64,000 bases of DNA, from contig CACRXP010000048.1 in assembly GCA_902702965.1 (NCBI GenBank), forward strand, positions 1,022,994 through 1,086,993, in the 5' to 3' direction. The position numbers and the translations under genes are program-made. Origin of the DNA: Spirometra erinaceieuropaei (taxonomy: Eukaryota; Platyhelminthes; Cestoda; Diphyllobothriidea; Diphyllobothriidae). The notes under the pieces are model-generated. The model was given only the letters and a program-made list of their open reading frames with translations, was not told where the DNA came from and did no database searches. Positions 53,704 to 64,000 of this stretch are shown in pieces; the first letter of the stretch is position 1; each line of letters starts with the position of its first letter.

Positions 53704-54883
53704 GCAATAACATGAAGGAGGTAAAATGTACAAAGTTAGCAGTACCACCAATATCGACGACCTTGTCCAAGAGTTTAACAGTGCGCACTCCTCGCTAAAG
53801 TTGACTGCTGAGTCTGAGGCAGATAACGAAATTGCGTTTCTTGATGTCCTTCTACACAGGCAAGAGGGTGGGTCTATCCAGCGCAGTGTGTTCCGAAAGA
53901 AAACCTTCACGGGACAATACGTTAATTTCCACAGTTTTGTTCCCCTAAACATCAAACGGAATTTAGTCCAGGGATTGGCGGCTAGAGCTAGACGCATCTG
54001 CTCACCTGAAGCTTTTGAAGCAGAGCTCCGACTGCTGCAGAACACACTCCGCGAAAACGGCTATCTAGATAGATTTATCCTCCGAAATATTGGGAAACGC
54101 ATTGCAAAGCCCACTGTTGCGACTGCTGAAAAGAAAGATGTATTCATAAGACTGCCTTTTGCAGGAGACGCAGCGAGTGAACTATTCAGACGGCGCTTAA
54201 CTATAGCTGTCACGAGAGCATTTCCCGCGGCGAATTTAGGCGTATGTTTCACAAAATCTTCCCTCCTACGTTTGGGAGGTAAAGACAGACTACCCTTCGG
54301 GGCCAAATCAACGTGCATCTACTCCTTCACTTGCTCCTGTGGAGCGGGATATATCAGCCTTACAACTAGACGCCTGGTAAAGAGGGATTCGAGCTCCATT
54401 CTCGCACATTTAATCGATACGGATCACCGAGTCGATGCCAAGGAAGCATTTCAGGTTGTCTATCGGACACCAACAAGTTTCTCTAAAGGCCTACGCCAAC
54501 GGATACTAGCAACGGCCGAGGCAGTGACTATACGGCTGGCGAATTCGGCGCTATGTCGTCAGAAAACCCTGACACAAGCGCTATCTGCCGAGGCCAACGC
54601 CAACCTCACGTGATGACGACATGCCGCCTCAAAGCCCTGAGTACTGTGATGGGTATTCCGCGTACTCAATCCAATAACATCACTCAAAGACTCGCTTACC
54701 CACGTCCCCCAGCTCTAAGGATCAAAACCGGACGACCTCGTCATGCGGGTGGCGTAGGGAAGATAAGTGTTAATGACATAATTGCCCTTGCGACACCTAT
54801 AATCACTGCTAACTTTGTACATTTTCACTCCTTCATATAATTGTATTGGCCTGACGAAGAATAACCGAAAACACGTGTTAGCC
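53664..54883. mobile_element. Penelope-like element remnant enclosed by 80-bp inverted repeats
   Basis: 53664-53743 and 54805-54883 are reverse complements with few mismatches, covering the hammerhead-like motif, CAGGCCAAT, CATGAAGGAG and AAAATGTACAAAGTTAGCAG. PLEs are known for partial terminal repeats, sometimes inverted, and hammerhead motifs have been reported in PLE ends. The element holds one open frame (RT remnant plus GIY-YIG) and is 5' truncated. Confidence 0.8.
53726..54613 (+). CDS. Truncated PLE polyprotein: RT thumb region plus GIY-YIG endonuclease (295 aa)
   Basis: Residues 8-125 match the part of PLE RT after the catalytic centre: Phe-Asn-Ser-Ala-His (17-21), Ala-Phe-Leu-Asp-Val-Leu-Leu-His-Arg (37-45), Ser-Val-Phe-Arg-Lys (54-58), Thr-Phe-Thr-Gly-Gln-Tyr (60-65), Ile-Cys-Ser (91-93) and Asn-Gly-Tyr (111-113). 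Fingers and the YxDD centre are missing, so it cannot copy RNA. A linker (126-190) leads to the GIY-YIG domain (196-282): Cys-Ile-Tyr-Ser-Phe-Thr-Cys, then Gly-Tyr-Ile-Ser where YIG would be, Arg-Arg-Leu, His-Leu-Ile-Asp-Thr-Asp-His and Glu at 265. Between Arg-Leu and the His block it looks short for the family, suggesting an in-frame deletion. The ATG lies inside the left inverted repeat and so is not the ancestral start. Frame intact, product probably inactive. Confidence 0.8.
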   Translation: MYKVSSTTNIDDLVQEFNSAHSSLKLTAESEADNEIAFLDVLLHRQEGGSIQRSVFRKKTFTGQYVNFHSFVPLNIKRNLVQGLAARARRICSPEAFEAELRLLQNTLRENGYLDRFILRNIGKRIAKPTVATAEKKDVFIRLPFAGDAASELFRRRLTIAVTRAFPAANLGVCFTKSSLLRLGGKDRLPFGAKSTCIYSFTCSCGAGYISLTTRRLVKRDSSSILAHLIDTDHRVDAKEAFQVVYRTPTSFSKGLRQRILATAEAVTIRLANSALCRQKTLTQALSAEANANLT

Positions 54884-54886
54884 AAT
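54845..54886 (+). ncRNA. Hammerhead ribozyme-like motif, right end of PLE
   Basis: Stem I ATTGGC/GCCAAT (6 perfect bp) encloses CTGACGA (54851-54857), a nine-base helix II region, GAAA (54867-54870), and helix III formed by the 10-base palindrome AACACGTGTT, followed by A as the cleavage-site base (UUA triplet). A helix III with no loop suits a dimeric, type I hammerhead, as known for several retroelement hammerheads. Helix II has only one clear pair, so in vitro activity is uncertain. Confidence 0.55.
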
Positions 54887-54889
54887 TTG

Positions 54890-57110
54890 ACTTTTTTTCC
54901 GTCTGTTTGAAATCCATTCAGAGTGCTCTGAAAGATGGTACATTTTATTGCCTCTTTGCAGGCCCGAATAATTCCTCTTCATAGCCCGTTCTCTTGCAAG
55001 CCTCTACGTTTTAGCCCGTGCCAGCCCGTAGGTTTTTTGTAGTCTGTTTACTAAGGTAATATAACCTTTGGATACTGTGGACACGTGTTGCTGTTTCTTC
55101 CTATGTACAGTCGTGGAGCCGACCTACCTACAACTTTTCAATAAACACTTGGATGATTATTTGTGTCCCGTGTTTCCCCTCGACAGTCTGAACCTCAGTT
55201 AAATACCCGGCGATCCTCGGGAATATTTCCACTGAAACAATGCTACTCAAATTAAGCAAGTCCTGTTTTGACGACGACGATATTTGTTGTTAGTGAACAG
55301 TTGGCATGTAATCATTAGGGTTTTTATAGGTCATGCCTATTTTCATTACCAAAATAAATCGAACTGAAACCTAGTTGCATAAATGCATCGGTCAGTTAGA
55401 CACAACTACGGCGAAGTGGGTTGGCAGTCAGATCTAATCTGAAAGTTGTTTAGACTCTGTTAACGAGCGCGTGAAACCCTTGCGGGGAGGGCACATTCTC
55501 AAAGCACAATGCAATTAATGTTGATGGGCTGAAGCCATGTCAACTAGGGCCACACTGTTTACGTCGCAAAGCGACTGCACGTCAGTTTCACGGGATTCGC
55601 ACAGTTGTTACAGAGCTACAATTAAGGTCCAAAACACCCTCGGTAACTGTTCTGCACTCCGTAGGATTCTGTGAATGACACTCCCCTGCCAACCATAAAG
55701 TAACGATCATGCAGAAGTCTCAAAAATCCTTCGACATTGTAGTGACTGTACACCGGAGGACACGCCAAAACGAACCCAGTTCCGGCTGTCAACACACTGA
55801 TCGAACTCCAAGGGTGTTTACTAGCAAAAAGCCAATATCAGATATTTTCGCTGCAGTTTTCCGAGAGTCTTATGAGGGGTTCGGCTTGTCACTAAGTCCC
55901 TCGGCTGTTATTTGTCAGGCTTCCCTATATACTATGGAAAATAATATATGAAGTTGAAGTAAACTCGCGGTAAAGTCTCCTTAGCTTCGATCCAAAGTCT
56001 GGTATGAATATTTAAGCCAACATGCACCAGCTTCGATGGATTGACCGCTATGCCATACACAGTCATTAAATCGACAAAACTCTTGCCGTGAGTCTTATTT
56101 TGTGTCCGTGTTTGACAGGCATTTCTTAAATGCCACGGACTGTCTATTGGCAGCCTGTGAGTATAACATGGTTATCGCGCCGAAGCTGCTAGAGGTCACC
56201 TGAAATATTTCCGTTAAATTTCGAGTCGAACTTAAATCGGGTTACGCAGAAGAATTTCCATCTGTTTCACACATTAATTTCTGTAAAAAGTAAAATATGA
56301 ACTTAGTCCATGTTGGCACCAGTAAGGAGATTCAGCAACTAACACTGCTTACTTAGACATGATGAACTAAGTGTCAGATGAATTATTAAAAAACCTGTCG
56401 GAACCCCTATCAATTAAGTGAGGCTGATCGTAATCAGACAGATTTCAGATAAAATGCCTACTAAGTCCTGCCTGGGCAGTCAGCTTACTGTATCAGAATT
56501 GATTGAAACCATACGCTGCAGCAGATTTGGGGAGTAACTCGACACACATATTTGAGTTGAAATGCAACCGAGGTCACCAAACCTTTCACAATGTTGTGCA
56601 GGTCTGTCCAGTTATGGGTCCACGGGATGGTTGAAACGGGTCTCTGATGTCGGCGACTCATAGCGTATATTAAATGGCACTCAGTTCTGCGTTCTGGCTT
56701 TTTGAACCTAGGTTGTGCAATCGGCCACATACCGTCAAATGCCTCGACCGGTGGGCTAAACCGCGTTTAGGGTGTTTGGCATTGTGTGCCCACAAAGGGG
56801 GTAACTCTGCTTCATTTCCGATCCCACTTCAAGCCCTCCGTCCACCAGGCCCATCCCATATCCTCCTCACATCATCCCCTCCATGGCTCCATTTCCACCT
56901 CCCATCTGCCATTCCCCCAATTACTTCCTCCGCTCTGGACAGAATTCGAGAGTCGTCAGCTTGACAGACCATCGTTAGCTCAAAGAGGGGGAGTGTCTCC
57001 GGTGTTGTGTCTGCTCTACACGCGGTATGTCTGTTCCCCACACCAGCTTTACTCCCTTACCCACAATATTATGGGGATCCACAGCACTGTGTGTCCCTAC
57101 CACGGCTATG
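54890..57110. other. No gene recognised
   Basis: Short frames; a weak internal repetition of TAGCCCGT-type words near 54.98-55.03 kb. No recognised domain or RNA gene. Confidence 0.45.
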
Positions 57111-57111
57111 A

Positions 57112-57232
57112 CTACTTTCTGCTCCCACCCTCCCCAACCTTCCCCATTTCCCTCTCTTTCCTCTATCCACTCCACCTCCCCGCACTCCGTCCTCTACTCT
57201 CTCTCCCTCTATCCTACTCTTTCCCTTATTGT
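57112..57232. repeat. CT-rich low-complexity tract
   Basis: Pyrimidine-rich run on the plus strand (CCCTCTCTTTCC and CTCTCTCCCTC words) extending a looser C-rich stretch from about 56.83 kb. It explains the long open frame at 56786-57304, which is therefore not called a gene. It may be the 3' region of a decayed retroelement. Confidence 0.65.
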
Positions 57233-57654
57233 CGAAAGTCCTATATCGAGGGTGACATGCAGTTACGTAGGCGGCCGAGGCTGATCACGTCTTTCTCTCA
57301 CTAGACCAATTATTGACTCCTAGTGAATCTCCATAGTCGTCTGGGACGAATACGCAATCCTATTCAGAGACAACCGAATTGGAAAAGATGTCCCGGACTA
57401 AGGCTCGGGTCACAAAATCTGCCAGCAGAAGATGTATCGAAGACTGCAATACTCAAAACAACAGCTAACACCCTTGTCCCCGAACCCTCCGACGAACCTC
57501 ATAGACTATTTGAGAGAGCCGTTCACTCTGGAGGCGTGCATTGTTCGTATGCTTAAAGAAGATCCATAAAGTAGCTATTTGGAATGAAGAATGACCGCGT
57601 TATTGTGGAACTAGTGTTCTGCGAAACAAACATCACTGTTCTCAAAGAGTCTCA

Positions 57655-57965
57655 GTTCTCCGAGGCATATTTTATGCACGCTTTCTGTAAAATATATTTG
57701 AATTTTTAAGACTATCAAAAATCAATAGCAAAAAATGCATGCCAATTAATTAGTAATTTTTACCCATTGCGGTTTTTGGTGGTGGTCAAAAACGAATGCA
57801 TCCAAAAGACAACATCCTGTTGAGTCCGAAATGTTAAACGATTATGTTGCATGCAAATCACTGTTTCAGCCCCACCCAAGTGATCTTCCTAATTAAGAAC
57901 GCAATTCATCATTTCGGCTAACATTTCATGAGAACGGTTACGTACTGTGTGCCATTTTACATTGT
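57655..57965 (+). repeat. Dispersed repeat R1, third-block copy
   Basis: Aligns with 47.04-47.20 kb through TTCTGTAAAA, ATCAAAAATCAAT/ATCCAAAATCAAT, ATGCCAATTAA and GAATGCATCC-like words in the same order. Confidence 0.5.
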
Positions 57966-57969
57966 CTGT

Positions 57970-59870
57970 GAGTATATATCTGTTCCAGAAGAAGATCTTG
58001 ACTGCACATATAGTTGAGCATTTTACTGTAATTTGTTTTAATAAATTGTAAGAAAAGACAAGCGAGGGAATCATCTCAAATTAGATGCGATCGAGACTGG
58101 ACGCAGGGAGGGTCTTCGTCTCCATTTGATTTTTTGGATGCCCTGCCAGCTGGCTTAATCAATTTTTCCACCGTAGGCGATTTTAAAAGGAAGTTTGGTC
58201 ATCACACTCATATGTACAGCCAAACCTTCAGAGCTCAGGGTTTTTCATTAACCGTGCCCTTCAGCAATACCTTTAATCGAGTTCACATTTTCTATCCCAC
58301 TATACTGCTACTGGAACAAACCTTTAGATTGGCAACGATTTGCATTTTGCTTTTTACGTGACACAGTATACTGGCTTAAAAAAATAGGAGTAAAATGCGA
58401 ATGGGTTTATTTTTCTACGAAAAAATAAGCTGCTCCAAAAAAATTTTCGCGGGTCGCTTAACTGGCCGGACGAATGTCAGGTGGTTTCTGCTTAGCGTCT
58501 TTCTGCACATGTCACGCAATTCAGTATTTATTCTGATCTACGGGATTTCACAAGGTGCGCAGGGTGTCTGCACACGTGTGAAAATCGACCCAAGTTAATG
58601 TTACTTTATAGGAAACCATACCTTGCCGATGGGGCCTGATTGAGGTGCAAAAATCACGCAGTCCTTTGCAACGCTAACCATCTGAGATACGGCCTAACGC
58701 AGAAAAAATAATCTACTTACTGTTTTAACCATACTCAATCAAATTCCTGCATCATGCAATCATGCCATACGTGCGAAAATTTGTATCGGTCCGATTTTGT
58801 AAGTCAGTTCAATGGAATCCACAAAATCTCATAATTTTACCTATTGGGTTGAGTCCCTAAGCTCAGATTGTTGGCTGTAGCGAAGCCTTGGGCTTCTGGC
58901 CGTGCGTCCAAATTCGTCTTTAAAGATTTTATATTTTGGACTAAGCCGATACATTAAGTTAGTTCAACCCCTCCCCACAAGTACTATGCGTTCTAACAAT
59001 TACAACGAACCCCGAGATTCGGCAAAACACGTGATCACTACGAAACTACATAGTGCGATTGCATTCATCGTCGGGCTTTTAGGCACTTACATGTAACTTC
59101 TTACGTGACATTTAGCTTATGTGTTTAGAAAGCCATATACAATAATACATTAATTCACATACCTATATATGCTCGTAAAAATGATATTGAATGAGCATGC
59201 TGACAAGTGAAACAGAGAGGGTACACTTATCTCTTATCTATTAGGCGCGAGTTCTTAGCTGACCGATAGTTAACAGTTCAAGGATGTCGAACATGGACGT
59301 AAAAACGATCACTATAACAGTGTAACTCCCGCCTGGACCGAATAGCTGTTCCTCACACAGAATGTAAATGTAAGTTTGGTCTTGTTGTTGCAATGTATTA
59401 TTTTTCTTATATATTTTAGATTTCTGACAATTATGTTTGTATTTTTTTTATTTCGGAGTAGAAACACTTCCTGAAAGTCGTTTAAATGTTTTGATCGGAC
59501 ATATGCAAGATTATGTGGATGAGACAAAAGAGCAATTGCATCCAAAGCGATTCGCGTCTGTCTGAATATGAAGGCGTCAATTTCAAGAGAAAAATTAATC
59601 ACATGATAGGTTTATTTGAAATCATTTCCGTGACGTCAACGAGAAGGAGCATAAGACGGGTTTATAGTCTATGCGGACATGCCGGTGCGCCCTTTTTAAC
59701 CAAAACTGATGTGAACGGTTTAGTTGGTTGTGATCAAAAAACATAAATGTTTCACTTCCAAATCGGGATTTTCAGGTTAAGAAGCCCAGAAAGGGTTGCG
59801 ATAAACGATTAAATGACTCACGTAGCCGATTTAAATGACAAGCTCATAAGGGATCTGGGAGCTCTTCGTT
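57970..59870. other. No gene recognised
   Basis: AT-rich DNA. AAAAATAGGAGTAAAA near 58.38 kb recalls 28.64 and 40.67 kb, hinting at a diverged repeat. The short frames carry no recognised domain. Confidence 0.4.
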
Positions 59871-59875
59871 AGCTC

Positions 59876-60581
59876 TTACAACAGCAGGCACTTCTCATCG
59901 CATTGTTTCTGCATGTAGCGGTTTGAACTGCGGCAAGGAAAACTAGCATATTCCTCGAAAATGTAACATAGAGCATACCAGCGCCGTTTTTTGAAAATAA
60001 GACCGATATTCGTGTAAGAATTCCAGAAGGAGATATGGGGGCAAGTAATTCCATCAGGTTTTGCAAGCACTAGACGGATGCCTATGCTAGAAATATAAAA
60101 GCAATCTTCGATTTGCGCAAAATGCATTCCGGTGAGAGGACGAATCAGCGACGACACTAATGCACGACTATCTACAAAGCTACCACGGCCGTCGCCGACG
60201 CCACCACTACAAGGACCGCCAACACCGCCCTGTTTCTTGCGAATATTCAAAGGCGAATGCTTTGGTTTTAAAATTATTTTTGCCAATACGCGCATTAGCC
60301 CTATATGCAACTGCAGTCTAGAACTTAATACCAATTGGTTTTGCTCAATGACAACAAGCCTCCACTTTTGCTTTATACAGGATAAAAATACTAAATTACC
60401 AGCAAACACACTTATGAAAGACGACAGCCAAATTGACATTATCTTTCTCGAGGTATTCATTCCTCAACCAGATATAAATAGACCACTCTGCAACCATATT
60501 TCCCTCGGCATTCACCCCAGGAGACCGACCGCTGTCTCACTATATGCAAAACGCCGCACTTATCAAAAGGTTCATGCGTAA
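59876..60581. other. Overlapping long open frames on both strands, identity unknown
   Basis: A 194-codon frame on the minus strand (60460-59876) and a 149-codon frame on the plus strand (60132-60581) overlap around a GC-richer patch at 60.17-60.25 kb. The minus frame has a Gly-rich segment followed by Ala-Leu-Val-Ser-Ser-Leu-Ile-Arg-Pro-Leu-Thr-Gly. The plus frame has Pro-rich then mixed sequence. Neither has a domain I recognise. At most one is likely real; either could be chance or a decayed element. Confidence 0.25.
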
Positions 60582-60599
60582 TTGTCGCTAGTAGTCAAT

Positions 60600-61455
60600 C
60601 CAGTGTACTAAAAGAGAGGTCTTGTGTATGACTTCTAGTAAGATCAGGTTGTTGCTATTCTCCTCTTACAATGCATTATTCCATCATGTATAAAGCGATG
60701 ATTGCACACTTCTGACAATGGCTGTCATGGGTCCATTGCCGTCAATAAACACTTAAATTGCTAAATATGAATTAGCAATTCTGAGTCTCATAATGTCCCC
60801 GAAAATTGAGTTCTAAAATATTGCGTGGCTGTAAAAGTGTGTTGTAAGGTCTCTCAATTTCTTGTCGATTAGCGAGTCCTTCTCAGCTTGTTTTTGATAA
60901 TTTATCTTGCCCATAACGAGCGCTAGACGCCTGTTTATTAGGGTTTAAATAGAAATCATTTATATGGACTCAAACGCCCCATTGTAATCAAATGTCGAGC
61001 ATATTTCTGATGTGGACGAGTGACCAAATTATAATGTCTAAACATATCAGGCATCTATCGTTTTTATGATTATTCACAAACAGACTACAGGACGCGTCGT
61101 CCCAATTCGCATGCAGACATAAGGAAAATTACTTGGATTCTTTGTGATCACACTTAACGTTCTGCGATCAAAAGTTACTATTCAGCATACTTAAAATACT
61201 TTGAACGACCTATTGCCTTAAATGCTGAACTGTGTTTTTTGATTACGAAGTGCTACCTAGGGTGAGTGAAATAAAACTATTTTATAATTTCGTGTGGCGT
61301 AATCCTGTAGCATTTCGGACTCGACCGGATGTGGGCGTTTAAACGCGCTTAGGTCAGTGGGTCAGTATATTTTAAGGGTAATAGGCAATGCCTTTGAAAA
61401 CCCTATTGTAAACGGTACATGCAATACTTAACTTTAAATAAACGCGGTACTAAAA
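60600..61455. other. No gene recognised; short R1 fragment at 61.28-61.36 kb
   Basis: GTGTGGCGTAATCCTGTAGC at about 61.29 kb matches the first block of R1 (7.92 kb). Nothing else recognised. Confidence 0.45.
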
Positions 61456-61460
61456 TGTTG

Positions 61461-64000
61461 TCAGGAATATATGCTCTTAACATAATATTTTTCATTGAGA
61501 ATGCAGGACCGAAACTCCAACACATTCAGTTGTAGATGATATCGGTAAAATGCAATGACAGTCATCCGCATTAGCGGTAGGTGTATACAAGGCGTTGGTT
61601 TGGCACCACATATCTGTTCTGTCCAGACAAGCGGTATTGCCCAAGCAAGTCTTTGCTTGAACGCCATTATTACGTCCTCGGGAAGCCCGTTCCAGGCACC
61701 GACGACTTGCTGTAAAAAACAGAATTTTCGACCGTCCAGGCGACATCGGGATCCTCTAAGTTTTAGGGAGTTTTCACGCAGGTTTGTTGTTGTGACCAGG
61801 GTGAAGAAATCATCCTGGTGTAGAGCACAGTCCCGGTTCCTCAATATCCGATAGGCCTGTATGAGATCACCTCGAACCTGCCTGTTCTTTAGATGAACAA
61901 GTTTAAGCTCACTTAGTCGGCTGAGGCCTTTCACAACTTTTGTCGCTCTCCTCTGAAGTCTTTCTAGCAACTTATAGTCTTTTTTTAGCCACGGGCGCCA
62001 CGCATGGATTCCATATTCTAGGTGCGAACGAAAGATTGCTCCGTATACTTTTCCAAATAACTCTTTGTCTATGTCTACGAAAGTTCGTTTAATGGCAAAG
62101 AGAACGCTATTCGCCGTTTTGGCAGCCCTAACGCACTGAGAGGAAGGCTTAAGATTCGACAAAATGTTGATCCCGAGATCTTTTTGTTAGGTCACATTTG
62201 AAAGGCACCTTCCACCAAGCAGGTAATGGTGATCCTATCCGTCGGCTCTTCCAGCTGTTTTGAGTCGCAGCGTGACGCACTTTTCAAGGTTAAACTTCAA
62301 CTGTTATTTATCAGACCATTCGCATAGACGGTTCAGTTCTTCTTGCAGCGCCCGTTCATCATTTTCCCCGTTGATCGCTCGCCATAACTTGATGTCATCG
62401 GCAAACATGACTCCATTGCAGTCCAATCCATTCATACAGTCGTTGACATAAATTAAAAATAGTACTGGTCCGAGTACAGAGCCCTGGGGAACCCCACTCA
62501 CAACTGGCACTGGCGATGACTTCGCACTACCAATACACACCGATTGTGATCGACCAGTCAGAAAGTCCTTTAACCAGTTTAATAGGTTTCCCCTTATCTC
62601 TGACACTCCGATTTTGTAAAGTAACCGGTGGTGTGGAACACTATCAAAGGCTTTCTTGAAATCAATGTAAACGATATCGACCTTTGGTCCTTAGTCTAAC
62701 GAGCGAGACCACTGTTCCGTTGAATAAAGCATATGAGTTAGGCAGGAGTGATTTCGTCGAAAGCCATGTTGAGAACTAGCAATGCAATTATTTTCTTCAA
62801 GGAACTTCATTATGGATTTTTTGACTATTCTCTCCATGACTTTGCAACAAATGCACGTTAGGCTCACCCTCCGATAGTCGCTTGTACTTTTTCTAGATCC
62901 ACCTTTGTGAATGGGATATATGTCCGTCACTTTTCAATCAGAGGGGAGAATGCCTCGGTCAGTGGACGACCTGAAGATATGCAAAAGCGGTCTGGAGAGT
63001 TCGCACGCCAACTCCTTGAGAACTTTTGCCGGAATTTTTTCGGGACCCGGAGACTTACCCACCTTAAGCGCTAGAAGTTACTTCCTGACATTTTCTTCTG
63101 TGAAGTCGATGTTTTCTATTATTTCGTTGGTTGTCCCAGCAGGCGATCCAGCCTCGTCAAAGTCCGTTTCATCGGTGAAAACAGATACGAAAAACCGGCC
63201 TAGATGTACTGCCTTAGCGTCAGTTTCGATTATATCCTCCTTGTTTTCTCCTCTCAACACTAGCATCGTCTCCTTTTTCTTTAAACTACTGTTGATGTAA
63301 CTGAAGAGCATTGTTGGCTTATCGACGGCCCGTTCCATAACTCGCGTTTCATACTGCTTCCGCGACCTGCTGATAGCCGATCTGACCTCGTTTCGCCGAA
63401 ACCGCTCGTAATGAGATGGTTGTTTTTTTGTTGCATACCTTCTACATAGTTTGTTCTTCTGGTTTACTTCTCTCTATATATCCCGCGTTATCCAGGCAGG
63501 ACGGATATTCTTTTTGACTCTCTTTGTCAGACAGTTCCGACACATGATGTCTGTTACAACTCCTTTGAGATTGTTCTAATCAACGTCCGGATGTCCGGAA
63601 AAAAACGTCATTTCAGTCCACTACCGATAATTCCCTTCTAATGGCGGCACAATCGCCTCGCCAGAAATTCAGCCGAGGCTCAGTCGTATTCGCTTGTTGG
63701 TTGCACAGGCGGCATTCCCAAAACATCATGACATGGTCAATCTTACCGAGTGGTGTTATGGGCCTAAGTTCGCCAGGGCTAATTGGGTCTTTTGTAAGAA
63801 CGAGGTCCAGACAATTTGCTCTTTGGTCCGCTCTGATCCTGGTTGGCAACGTGACGTTTTGTACCAGAAAGAGATTAGCCGTTAATTTAAAGAGCCTTGA
63901 ATAAAAAGAATTTCGCGAACCATTTACTAATAAATTGGTCCAGTCGACCATGGGTGCGTTGAAGTCTCCGGTTACCAGTACCTCTTGATTTTGTGACACC
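61461..64000 (-). pseudogene. CR1/Jockey-type LINE, decayed, continuing past the window edge
   Basis: Read from 64000 downwards. Endonuclease C-terminal half at 63613-63999: Gly-Asp-Phe-Asn-Ala-Pro...Asp-Trp, Leu-Asp-Leu-Val-Leu-Thr, and Ile-Asp-His where family members have Ser-Asp-His. Linker 63.1-63.6 kb. RT: His-Gly-Phe-Arg near 62.75, motif A Val-Tyr-Ile-Asp-Phe-Lys-Lys-Ala-Phe-Asp near 62.66, Gly-Val-Pro-Gln-Gly-Ser-Val-Leu-Gly-Pro near 62.49, and Phe-Ala-Asp-Asp near 62.40 kb. C-terminal domain 61.46-62.16 kb: His-Leu-Glu-Tyr-Gly-Ile, Leu-Glu-Arg-Leu-Gln-Arg-Arg-Ala-Thr-Lys. From 63338 to 61461 one frame is kept with stops near 63078, 62691, 62303 and 62.2 kb. The endonuclease is in another frame. 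The 5' end is outside the window; the exact 3' end is unclear. Confidence 0.9.

Noticed and set aside
56786..57304. 172-codon Ser/Pro/His/Leu-rich frame
   Set aside because: Follows from the CT-rich low-complexity tract, which is stop-poor in this strand; no domain.

Overview
This is AT-rich, gene-poor, repeat-dominated eukaryotic DNA from a draft assembly with two runs of N. No bacterial-style operons, rRNA genes or CRISPR arrays are visible. The content fits an animal genome: Penelope-like element (PLE) remnants with GIY-YIG endonuclease domains, a CR1/Jockey-type LINE, tRNA-derived SINEs, degenerate TTAGGG-like tracts and hammerhead-ribozyme-like motifs. A parasitic flatworm (tapeworm or fluke) is my best guess. 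That is inference from element style, not proof.

Only two open reading frames look like intact host genes. They encode secreted, cysteine-free proteins rich in Asp, Glu and His, at 4.24-4.84 kb and 48.91-49.22 kb. Both are single-exon as seen, with a TATA box 50-60 bases before the ATG. I cannot name their function. Two possible isolated exons with splice-site-like edges lie at 11.51-11.70 kb and 52.41-52.64 kb.

Layout. 0-9 kb: old dispersed repeats and unannotated DNA around the first acidic gene. 9.8-16.8 kb: a nest of mobile-element debris (long hairpin, SINE pieces, broken PLE endonuclease, tRNA-like heads, a truncated GC-rich element). 20.48-30.73 kb and 31.22-43.05 kb: two direct copies of one large segment, separated by about 0.5 kb. 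They share SINEs, head-to-head PLE fragments, a terminal-inverted-repeat element with a TTAGGG-like core, and an N gap at the same place in each. They differ by a 0.77-kb retroelement insertion with target-site duplication (copy 2), a 1.15-kb segment (copy 2 only) and 0.3-kb and 0.42-kb segments (copy 1 only). 44-48 kb: dispersed repeat. 48.8-50.1 kb: second acidic gene, then another TTAGGG-cored element. 53.66-54.88 kb: a 5'-truncated PLE with an open 295-codon frame, enclosed by about 80-bp inverted repeats that each carry a hammerhead-like motif. 61.46-64.0 kb: a decayed LINE on the minus strand that runs off the window.

The most interesting signals are the inverted hammerhead-bearing ends of the PLE, the mirrored gap with abruptly identical flanks in the duplication, the TTAGGG-cored elements with TIRs and target-site duplications, the GC-rich retroelement with a visible empty site, and the pair of acidic secreted proteins.
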